Source: Prasinococcaceae sp. CCMP 1430 (Eukaryota; Prasinodermophyta; Palmophyllophyceae; Prasinococcales; Prasinococcaceae). Taken from it: 18,436 nt of DNA. Position numbers and translations under genes: made by a program. The stretch covers positions 101,610-120,045 of the forward strand of contig RQSC01000016.1 of NCBI GenBank assembly GCA_013416795.1. Direction: 5' to 3'. The notes under the pieces are model-generated. The model did no database searches. It was not told the DNA's origin and saw only the letters and a program-made list of their open reading frames with translations. Shown in pieces: positions 1 to 5,838 of the stretch. Each line of letters begins with the position of its first letter. The stretch's first letter is position 1.

Positions 1-1
1 G

Positions 2-1807
2 AGTGGACGCGCCGCCAAAGTGGTCGCGCTCGCCAAGTCCCAGCAACGCAAGCTGCGCATGCACGTCCACCCTGACAGGCTCACCGCTGCCCGCAAGGAG
101 GCGCTTGGCAACGCCCTCCTCGACAAGATCGCCGACGTCAACTGCGTCCTCGATGCGGCTCTGCTCACCGTGGGCGACGGCAAGGCGGTGGTCGCCTACC
201 TCGACTCCCTTCCCCCCGACCCCCGCACCTCCACCGCCGGATGCGCGCCAGGGGCGGTTCAAGGCGTTGTCGTCGTGGGCTTCCCGCTCGGCACCAAGGA
301 CTTCGTTGCAGGGGCTCTCGCGAAGAAGGACGCGGTGTACTACCGCAAGCTCACCGCCTGCAACCAGTTCTCCGCGTGGGGACACAACAGCGCAGCGCTC
401 TTGCTGCTCCGTATGTGCGTCCACCCCATCAGCGACTACCTCCTGCGCGGCCTCTTCCCGGGCGGCAGGGGCGAACAGGACAGGTACGCTGAGCCAACAC
501 ACTTCCTCGTGAAGCGTCACCACGCCCTGCTTCAGGCCACAGTGGACTGCGCGCTCGGCCAGATCCCGCCAGACGACACTCCGACCCGCACCGAGTCGCT
601 GGCGAAGATCTTCCCCAAGCACGTCGGGCTTCCGATCTCCCAGGGAGGATTCGGTATGCGCGCCCCTTCCACCGTTCGCCTGCCGGCGTGGGTTGGTGCG
701 AGGACTTCAGTCCTTCACCTCGCCACACGCCACCCCCTCGCTTGGCAGTACTTCACCCGCCCCGACACAGCGGGCGCTGCCCTGTACGAGGCCCTGCAGA
801 CCATGCTCAACACCGACCACGACACCAAAGCTCCACCGTTCCCAGCCAATGCCGACCCAGCTTCCATGTCAATCCCGGCGGACGTCTGCCAGAACATCCT
901 GCAGAAAGCCGTCGACGGACTCATCAAGAACGAGCTCCTCACCCTCTCCAACGTCACAACGGAGGACCTCGTTCGCCTCAGCTCCGTCTTGCACAAGGAC
1001 AACTGCATGTATCGCACGTTCAAGCACCCTGTCTACAGACACCGCTTCGCCTCCCCACAAGACCCGCTCATGCCTCGCATCACCGAGCGCGGCTACTGCA
1101 TGGCCTGGTGTCGTCGCTTCGGGCTGCAGTCGAGGCTCGTCTCTCCGGACGCCCCACACGCTCCCTCGTGCCACTCTGCAGCAGGCATCAACGGCGCCCA
1201 CGCCACGGTCTGCTTGTCGACAGCAGGGGAGCGCACCTACCGCCACAACCGCCTCGTGCGCAACTTCGCGAAGGTCGCTCGCCGCACCGGCTACCACGTG
1301 CACACCAACGGCCCCAGCTCCACCAACTCGTTCGAGTACTCGTTCGGTACTGACGAAAATGGCCAGCCCACTGACCTGCGCTCGGACCTAGTCATCACCG
1401 ACACCAACAATGGCAACAGACACTGCCTCGACGTCACCTTCACGGATCCGTCCGCCAAGATCAACATGGCAGGCGCGAACCCGTCCACAGCGGCGGGCCT
1501 GGAGCGCCTCTACAAGGTTCACTGCCAGAAGTACGCGAAGATCTGCTCGCACCACGGCATCCAGTTCCACACGCTGGCGTTCGACACCCTGGGCCGGGCG
1601 CACAGGTCCTCCAGAAGTGCCATCGAGCACCTCTTCACCCACAGGGTCACGGCGACAAACCCAAGCCGCTGGCCGACGGACAAGGTCCTTCGGGTCCTTG
1701 CCGACGGCCTGCACAGTTCATCGTCGGCATGCGTGCTCCGCGCGTGCGGCGTGCACACACACGACCGCCCAAGGCGCAGCTCTCGCAGCCGCGCTACGGG
1801 TGGATAG
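2..1807 (+). CDS. Retrotransposon RT C-terminal region plus restriction-like endonuclease (5' partial)
   Basis: The frame is open to the left edge; the first ATG is at 59, so the true start is unknown. Residues are numbered from the GTG at 20. GVVVVGFPLGTKDFV (82-96) and ALLLLRMCVHPISDYLLR (126-143) match the RT region following the catalytic palm, and GLPISQGGFGMR (203-214) is the typical GGxGxR block of algal and plant non-LTR RTs. C384, H394, C398 and H409 form a putative zinc-binding set. RSDLVI (454-459), LDVTFTDP (470-477) and KY (504-505) fit a PD-(D/E)XK restriction-like endonuclease used to nick the target DNA. No YxDD is present. The first 45 residues contain RKLRMHVHPDR, which resembles helix II and the HPD of a J domain but could also be the RT segment after the palm. 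Confidence 0.75.
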   Translation, partial: SGRAAKVVALAKSQQRKLRMHVHPDRLTAARKEALGNALLDKIADVNCVLDAALLTVGDGKAVVAYLDSLPPDPRTSTAGCAPGAVQGVVVVGFPLGTKDFVAGALAKKDAVYYRKLTACNQFSAWGHNSAALLLLRMCVHPISDYLLRGLFPGGRGEQDRYAEPTHFLVKRHHALLQATVDCALGQIPPDDTPTRTESLAKIFPKHVGLPISQGGFGMRAPSTVRLPAWVGARTSVLHLATRHPLAWQYFTRPDTAGAALYEALQTMLNTDHDTKAPPFPANADPASMSIPADVCQNILQKAVDGLIKNELLTLSNVTTEDLVRLSSVLHKDNCMYRTFKHPVYRHRFASPQDPLMPRITERGYCMAWCRRFGLQSRLVSPDAPHAPSCHSAAGINGAHATVCLSTAGERTYRHNRLVRNFAKVARRTGYHVHTNGPSSTNSFEYSFGTDENGQPTDLRSDLVITDTNNGNRHCLDVTFTDPSAKINMAGANPSTAAGLERLYKVHCQKYAKICSHHGIQFHTLAFDTLGRAHRSSRSAIEHLFTHRVTATNPSRWPTDKVLRVLADGLHSSSSACVLRACGVHTHDRPRRSSRSRATGG

Positions 1808-1848
1808 CTCGCTCTCACACATGCACCTAGATCTTACACACGCGCGCT

Positions 1849-1868
1849 ACGCAACCTTGCGCTTGCGT
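1849..1868 (+). other. Possible stem-loop in the non-LTR 3' tail
   Basis: A 6-bp stem, acgcaa with ttgcgt, encloses an 8-nt loop about 30 bp before the element's 3' end. Many non-LTR RTs recognise a 3' UTR hairpin to prime reverse transcription. The stem is short, so this is only suggestive. The same structure occurs in the inverted copy at 3292-3311. Confidence 0.3.
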
Positions 1869-1935
1869 CTTCTCGTATTGTAATCGCACCCTACACTACC
1901 TCTCGACGCTCGTCCTGGACAAGCTCCACGCCAGG

Positions 1936-2436
1936 ATGCCCAACACTCCCACCCTGGACATGGCTACCAGGCACGACCTGTTCGCCGCACTCCAGGCGAT
2001 CGCCGCACAGCTGCGTCCTCCGGCGCGCCCACGGCGCTCTCCACATCGTCAGGGAACCCCACCAGTAGCGCCAAGGCCACCCCCAGCCGCACAGGGTGCG
2101 TTCACTCCGGTGCCAACACCGACCGCCGCCGTCGCCGCCATGGCCGACGCTCCGGCCGCCGACGCAGGCGCCCCCGAAGCAGGGGACCACGACTCCGACG
2201 ACATCCACTTCCTGCCCGAAGCCGACCTCGCCGCCGTCGACTCCCGCCCGCTGCATACCAATTACAGCGGGTGTCACGGCTGCGGCTCCAAGAAGCACCG
2301 CTGGCGCGACTGCCCTCTGAACGACGGCACGCTCACCCTCCAGCAGGCCAAGCGCCGCTTCCAGCAGTCGGTCGCTGCAATGTCGCACACCGCTCTGCCC
2401 GAGCACACCGCTCCGCCAGAGCCGACCGACGCCTGA
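1936..2436 (+). CDS. Gag-like protein fragment with CCHC zinc knuckle
   Basis: This encodes the C-terminal part of a retroelement Gag, the RNA-binding structural protein. A CX2CX4HX4C zinc knuckle is visible as CHGCGSKKHRWRDC (2272-2313), preceded by a proline- and alanine-rich linker and an acidic patch. I use the first ATG, at 1936, but the same frame is open back to 1831, across the inverted-repeat junction at 1899/1900. The N-terminal capsid part expected of a Gag is missing, so the visible start is probably internal. The frame ends at a TGA (2434-2436), and the same frame is open immediately afterwards into the protease. Retroelement origin is fairly certain; the 5' end is not. Confidence 0.65.
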   Translation: MPNTPTLDMATRHDLFAALQAIAAQLRPPARPRRSPHRQGTPPVAPRPPPAAQGAFTPVPTPTAAVAAMADAPAADAGAPEAGDHDSDDIHFLPEADLAAVDSRPLHTNYSGCHGCGSKKHRWRDCPLNDGTLTLQQAKRRFQQSVAAMSHTALPEHTAPPEPTDA

Positions 2437-2439
2437 CTA
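2434..2439 (+). other. Candidate leaky stop (UGA CUA) between gag and pol
   Basis: The gag stop TGA is followed directly by CTA. Gag and protease are in the same frame, with no other stop from 1831 to 3261. UGA followed by CUA is a known readthrough context in eukaryotic and viral genes. The layout therefore fits Gag-Pol made by stop readthrough, as in gammaretroviruses, although a simple nonsense mutation in a decaying copy would look the same. Confidence 0.45.
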
Positions 2440-3264
2440 CGCTCGGGCGAGCCAGTAGTCAGTAGTCCCCCTAGCGAACCCACCGCCGTCCGGCTGGCTG
2501 CAGTGGGTAAGACCCTCCCCACCTTCTACGCTGCACTCAACGACCGGCGCGTCACCGTGCTGGCCGATACGGGCGCCAGCCTTAGCTTCATCTCCAAGAC
2601 CAAGGCGCAGGAGTTGGGTCTGACGACTGACGTGTGCCCACCCATCCAGGTGGTGCACAGCAACCAGTCCACGGAGCGCTCAACCAAGCTGGTCCGAGCT
2701 GCACACCTCAAGCTGGGCCCTGGCTGGGGCGCGCCCATCGACCTGCACGTGCTCGACCACCTGGGCCCACACCAGCAGATCATCATGGGCCAGTCGTTCA
2801 TGCGCCCCCGGAACGCGCACCTGAAGATGAATCGCGATGGCACGACCTGCCTGGAGATGACGCTCGGCCCACGCCGCGTCGAACTCGTGGCCGACGTGCC
2901 CAACGAGACATACCTCGAGGCGAACGCCGCGCTCACTGCCATCTCCGCCACCACCCAGGCCGAGACCCTCACCACCTGGCGCGATCGCATCCAGGCCATG
3001 CCGATTGAGGAGCAATACGACCTGACGCTTCACCAACAAGCGCGCCTCGACTCGCTTCAACACCGCTTCCCCAGGGTGTACGAAGACCCCACGTACGACA
3101 CGCACGTTGATCACCCTCTGGGCGAACAACAGCTGGTAGTTCAGGCCGGCGCCGCACTTCCGAAAGGACGGCCAGCGCGCCCGCTCTCCAAGGCGAAAGC
3201 AGAGGCCCTTCTCGACATTCTCAACAAGCTCATGACGAAGAACTACATCGCGAAGTCGAAGTAG
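2437..3264 (+). CDS. Retropepsin-like protease and truncated RT N-terminus (Ty3/Gypsy pol fragment)
   Basis: The frame continues gag after the UGA. It has no good start of its own: there is a GTG at 2503 and the first in-frame ATG is well inside the protease. VTVLADTGASLSFIS carries the DTGA active-site loop of retropepsin-like aspartic proteases (Asp codon at 2566), and IIMGQSFM resembles the later ILG-type motif of the fold. Near the end, GAALPKGRPARPLSKAKAE, followed by LLDILNKLMTKNYIAKSK, matches the start of a Ty3/Gypsy RT domain (the RPLS and 'GYIxxS' region). The RT is broken exactly at the arm junction (3260/3261), and the last lysine and the stop at 3262-3264 come from the inverted non-LTR copy. 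Confidence 0.75.
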   Translation, partial: LRSGEPVVSSPPSEPTAVRLAAVGKTLPTFYAALNDRRVTVLADTGASLSFISKTKAQELGLTTDVCPPIQVVHSNQSTERSTKLVRAAHLKLGPGWGAPIDLHVLDHLGPHQQIIMGQSFMRPRNAHLKMNRDGTTCLEMTLGPRRVELVADVPNETYLEANAALTAISATTQAETLTTWRDRIQAMPIEEQYDLTLHQQARLDSLQHRFPRVYEDPTYDTHVDHPLGEQQLVVQAGAALPKGRPARPLSKAKAEALLDILNKLMTKNYIAKSK

Positions 3265-5159
3265 TGTAGGGTGCGATTACAATACGAGAAGACGCAAGCG
3301 CAAGGTTGCGTAGCGCGCGTGTGTAAGATCTAGGTGCATGTGTGAGAGCGAGCTATCCACCCGTAGCGCGGCTGCGAGAGCTGCGCCTTGGGCGGTCGTG
3401 TGTGTGCACGCCGCACGCGCGGAGCACGCATGCCGACGATGAACTGTGCAGGCCGTCGGCAAGGACCCGAAGGACCTTGTCCGTCGGCCAGCGGCTTGGG
3501 TTTGTCGCCGTGACCCTGTGGGTGAAGAGGTGCTCGATGGCACTTCTGGAGGACCTGTGCGCCCGGCCCAGGGTGTCGAACGCCAGCGTGTGGAACTGGA
3601 TGCCGTGGTGCGAGCAGATCTTCGCGTACTTCTGGCAGTGAACCTTGTAGAGGCGCTCCAGGCCCGCCGCTGTGGACGGGTTCGCGCCTGCCATGTTGAT
3701 CTTGGCGGACGGATCCGTGAAGGTGACGTCGAGGCAGTGTCTGTTGCCATTGTTGGTGTCGGTGATGACTAGGTCCGAGCGCAGGTCAGTGGGCTGGCCA
3801 TTTTCGTCAGTACCGAACGAGTACTCGAACGAGTTGGTGGAGCTGGGGCCGTTGGTGTGCACGTGGTAGCCGGTGCGGCGAGCGACCTTCGCGAAGTTGC
3901 GCACGAGGCGGTTGTGGCGGTAGGTGCGCTCCCCTGCTGTCGACAAGCAGACCGTGGCGTGGGCGCCGTTGATGCCTGCTGCAGAGTGGCACGAGGGAGC
4001 GTGTGGGGCGTCCGGAGAGACGAGCCTCGACTGCAGCCCGAAGCGACGACACCAGGCCATGCAGTAGCCGCGCTCGGTGATGCGAGGCATGAGCGGGTCT
4101 TGTGGGGAGGCGAAGCGGTGTCTGTAGACAGGGTGCTTGAACGTGCGATACATGCAGTTGTCCTTGTGCAAGACGGAGCTGAGGCGAACGAGGTCCTCCG
4201 TTGTGACGTTGGAGAGGGTGAGGAGCTCGTTCTTGATGAGTCCGTCGACGGCTTTCTGCAGGATGTTCTGGCAGACGTCCGCCGGGATTGACATGGAAGC
4301 TGGGTCGGCATTGGCTGGGAACGGTGGAGCTTTGGTGTCGTGGTCGGTGTTGAGCATGGTCTGCAGGGCCTCGTACAGGGCAGCGCCCGCTGTGTCGGGG
4401 CGGGTGAAGTACTGCCAAGCGAGGGGGTGGCGTGTGGCGAGGTGAAGGACTGAAGTCCTCGCACCAACCCACGCCGGCAGGCGAACGGTGGAAGGGGCGC
4501 GCATACCGAATCCTCCCTGGGAGATCGGAAGCCCGACGTGCTTGGGGAAGATCTTCGCCAGCGACTCGGTGCGGGTCGGAGTGTCGTCTGGCGGGATCTG
4601 GCCGAGCGCGCAGTCCACTGTGGCCTGAAGCAGGGCGTGGTGACGCTTCACGAGGAAGTGTGTTGGCTCAGCGTACCTGTCCTGTTCGCCCCTGCCGCCC
4701 GGGAAGAGGCCGCGCAGGAGGTAGTCGCTGATGGGGTGGACGCACATACGGAGCAGCAAGAGCGCTGCGCTGTTGTGTCCCCACGCGGAGAACTGGTTGC
4801 AGGCGGTGAGCTTGCGGTAGTACACCGCGTCCTTCTTCGCGAGAGCCCCTGCAACGAAGTCCTTGGTGCCGAGCGGGAAGCCCACGACGACAACGCCTTG
4901 AACCGCCCCTGGCGCGCATCCGGCGGTGGAGGTGCGGGGGTCGGGGGGAAGGGAGTCGAGGTAGGCGACCACCGCCTTGCCGTCGCCCACGGTGAGCAGA
5001 GCCGCATCGAGGACGCAGTTGACGTCGGCGATCTTGTCGAGGAGGGCGTTGCCAAGCGCCTCCTTGCGGGCAGCGGTGAGCCTGTCAGGGTGGACGTGCA
5101 TGCGCAGCTTGCGTTGCTGGGACTTGGCGAGCGCGACCACTTTGGCGGCGCGTCCACTC
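3261..5159 (-). mobile_element. Non-LTR retrotransposon, 3' part, copy B (inverted)
   Basis: This is the same element portion as copy A on the opposite strand, with its 3' end at 3261 facing copy A's 3' end across the gag-pol fragment. Apparent identity over 1.9 kb indicates very recent duplication, gene conversion or an assembly effect. The shared sequence runs at least to 5159; where this copy really begins cannot be seen, because the matching part of copy A is outside the window. No target-site duplication can be tested. Confidence 0.75.
3261..5159 (-). repeat. Large inverted repeat, right arm
   Basis: This is the reverse complement of 1-1899 with a 1361-bp spacer between the arms. The junction is sharp: 3261 pairs with 1899, while 3260 and 1900 differ. 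Because the spacer is unique and long, this is not the spacerless palindrome expected from a simple fold-back read artefact. Confidence 0.93.
3353..5140 (-). CDS. Retrotransposon RT C-terminal region plus restriction-like endonuclease (copy B)
   Basis: The 595-residue translation is the same as in copy A, with the same RT C-terminal blocks, putative Cys/His set and PD-(D/E)XK-like endonuclease motifs. Upstream of the first codon used here (a GTG) the frame stays open to a TGA at 5357-5359, but the extra residues are a serine- and proline-rich stretch unlike RT. The first ATG is at 5101. No YxDD lies upstream in any frame I read, so this copy lacks the catalytic core and appears to be a dead 5'-truncated element or one frameshifted near 5160. 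Confidence 0.75.
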   Translation of the reverse strand: MVALAKSQQRKLRMHVHPDRLTAARKEALGNALLDKIADVNCVLDAALLTVGDGKAVVAYLDSLPPDPRTSTAGCAPGAVQGVVVVGFPLGTKDFVAGALAKKDAVYYRKLTACNQFSAWGHNSAALLLLRMCVHPISDYLLRGLFPGGRGEQDRYAEPTHFLVKRHHALLQATVDCALGQIPPDDTPTRTESLAKIFPKHVGLPISQGGFGMRAPSTVRLPAWVGARTSVLHLATRHPLAWQYFTRPDTAGAALYEALQTMLNTDHDTKAPPFPANADPASMSIPADVCQNILQKAVDGLIKNELLTLSNVTTEDLVRLSSVLHKDNCMYRTFKHPVYRHRFASPQDPLMPRITERGYCMAWCRRFGLQSRLVSPDAPHAPSCHSAAGINGAHATVCLSTAGERTYRHNRLVRNFAKVARRTGYHVHTNGPSSTNSFEYSFGTDENGQPTDLRSDLVITDTNNGNRHCLDVTFTDPSAKINMAGANPSTAAGLERLYKVHCQKYAKICSHHGIQFHTLAFDTLGRAHRSSRSAIEHLFTHRVTATNPSRWPTDKVLRVLADGLHSSSSACVLRACGVHTHDRPRRSSRSRATGG

Positions 5160-5426
5160 GCCCCGTTGACAGACGCGAAGCGAGATGAAGGCCCGAAGTT
5201 CTTCGACGGAAGGCTTGGTCGGGATGGTGGAGAGTGGAGGAGGGGGTAGCGCGGTCGACTCTTTGCCGTGGAAGGCGGAGTGGGGGCGGAAGGTGTCGAT
5301 GATGGAGAGGACCATGGCGTCGGGGTCCAGCTTGCGGATCTCGGTGACGTACTGCATCAGTGGCTCGCGAGAGACCAGGCAGTGCTGGGGTAGGTCATCA
5401 GGTAAATGACTGTCTAGACTGACCAC
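5085..5426 (-). CDS. Unidentified open frame upstream of copy B, possibly frameshifted into it
   Basis: A 113-codon open frame begins at a GTG (5426) and ends inside copy B at 5085. Its first 85 or so residues look more protein-like than the overlapping frames, with the helical, hydrophobic stretch LMQYVTEIRKLDPDAMVLSI followed by a proline linker and SVEELRAFISLRV. After about 5159 the frame becomes arginine-rich while the endonuclease frame becomes the meaningful one. This suggests either a frameshift within one gene or the junction between an older coding sequence and the inserted element. I do not recognise the family. Confidence 0.3.
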   Translation of the reverse strand: MVSLDSHLPDDLPQHCLVSREPLMQYVTEIRKLDPDAMVLSIIDTFRPHSAFHGKESTALPPPPLSTIPTKPSVEELRAFISLRVCQRGEWTRRQSGRARQVPATQAAHARPP

Positions 5427-5838
5427 GGGAGACTAGGTGAGGACGATACATTATGTAGCATGCGAGCTACATATCATCACAACACTTGAGACGTTCCACA
5501 GCACTCCTTGTGTCACCCCCTCCCCTCTAGCGCGCTCTAGAGGCACCTTACTCCCCTCATTGTCATCTCGTCTCGCGGCGCCACCCAAGGATCGAGCAAT
5601 ACTGCCTGTCGCCCCACTCACCCTCGCCGTCGCCGCACTGGCTCCGCGCGGCACACCCGCGCCGCGCGGCACACCCGCGCCGCGCGGCACACCCGCGCCT
5701 TGTAAGGGAGCTCGGGATGAGGGGGAGCACCCTCTCAGAACCCTTCGCGTGCACGCCTGCGTCGCCGCCGCGCCGCACCCACCGCGCGTGCGCGGGTCGC
5801 GCGTCACAGTGCCTCCGCAGTTCTTACATTGTCTCGCC
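5427..5838. other. Intergenic spacer between the retroelement block and the ABC transporter
   Basis: I see no convincing coding sequence here. The first 80 bp are comparatively AT-rich and contain a 7-bp stem (atgtagc/gctacat) with a 6-nt loop at 5453-5472. An 18-bp tandem repeat follows at 5644-5697. Just before the transporter stop codon (minus-strand sense: 11-15 nt downstream of it) is a TGTAA at 5824-5828. Confidence 0.5.
5644..5697 (+). repeat. 18-bp tandem repeat, three perfect units
   Basis: The unit ccgcgcggcacacccgcg occurs three times in succession without a mismatch. It lies 142-195 bp downstream of the transporter stop, probably in its 3' UTR or the spacer. Its length is a codon multiple, but no supported gene covers it. 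Confidence 0.9.

Larger units (their letters stand above)
1..1899 (+). mobile_element. Non-LTR retrotransposon, 3' part, copy A (5' end outside window)
   Basis: This is the 3' portion of a non-LTR (LINE-like) retrotransposon of the type carrying a restriction-like endonuclease after the reverse transcriptase. It contains one long open frame (2-1807) and a 92-bp 3' untranslated tail ending at 1899, where identity with the inverted copy stops abruptly. There is no poly(A) tail; the tail has a TGTAA at 1879-1883 and a possible small stem-loop at 1849-1868. The RT catalytic core (YxDD) is not in the window, so whether the copy is 5'-truncated cannot be judged here. The 3' boundary is inferred only from where the inverted repeat ends. 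Confidence 0.75.
1..1899 (+). repeat. Large inverted repeat, left arm
   Basis: Base x of this arm pairs with base 5160-x of the other arm. The long open frames on the two arms translate to the same 595-residue protein, and the overlapping open frames also match, so the arms appear identical over the 1.9 kb visible. Pairing begins at the window edge (1 with 5159) and ends at 1899/3261; the next pair, 1900/3260, mismatches. The arm's outer end is not in the window. Confidence 0.93.
1900..3260 (+). mobile_element. Ty3/Gypsy-like LTR retrotransposon fragment (gag-protease-RT start)
   Basis: The 1361-bp spacer between the inverted arms encodes, in a single frame, the end of gag with a CCHC knuckle, an aspartic protease and the first few dozen residues of a reverse transcriptase. 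This is the Ty3/Gypsy order. No LTR, primer-binding site, RT catalytic core, RNase H or integrase is present. Both ends coincide with the 3' ends of the flanking non-LTR copies: upstream the frame is open into the arm, and downstream the RT is cut mid-domain at 3260/3261. The fragment is therefore truncated on both sides and cannot be autonomous. Confidence 0.8.

Noticed and set aside
688-1391. Additional 220-230 codon frames inside the retrotransposon arms
   Set aside because: They are proline-, serine- and arginine-rich translations of the other frames of the endonuclease ORF, with no motif.
1900-3260. LTRs flanking the gag-pol fragment
   Set aside because: The repeats on either side are inverted and carry non-LTR coding sequence, so they are not long terminal repeats.
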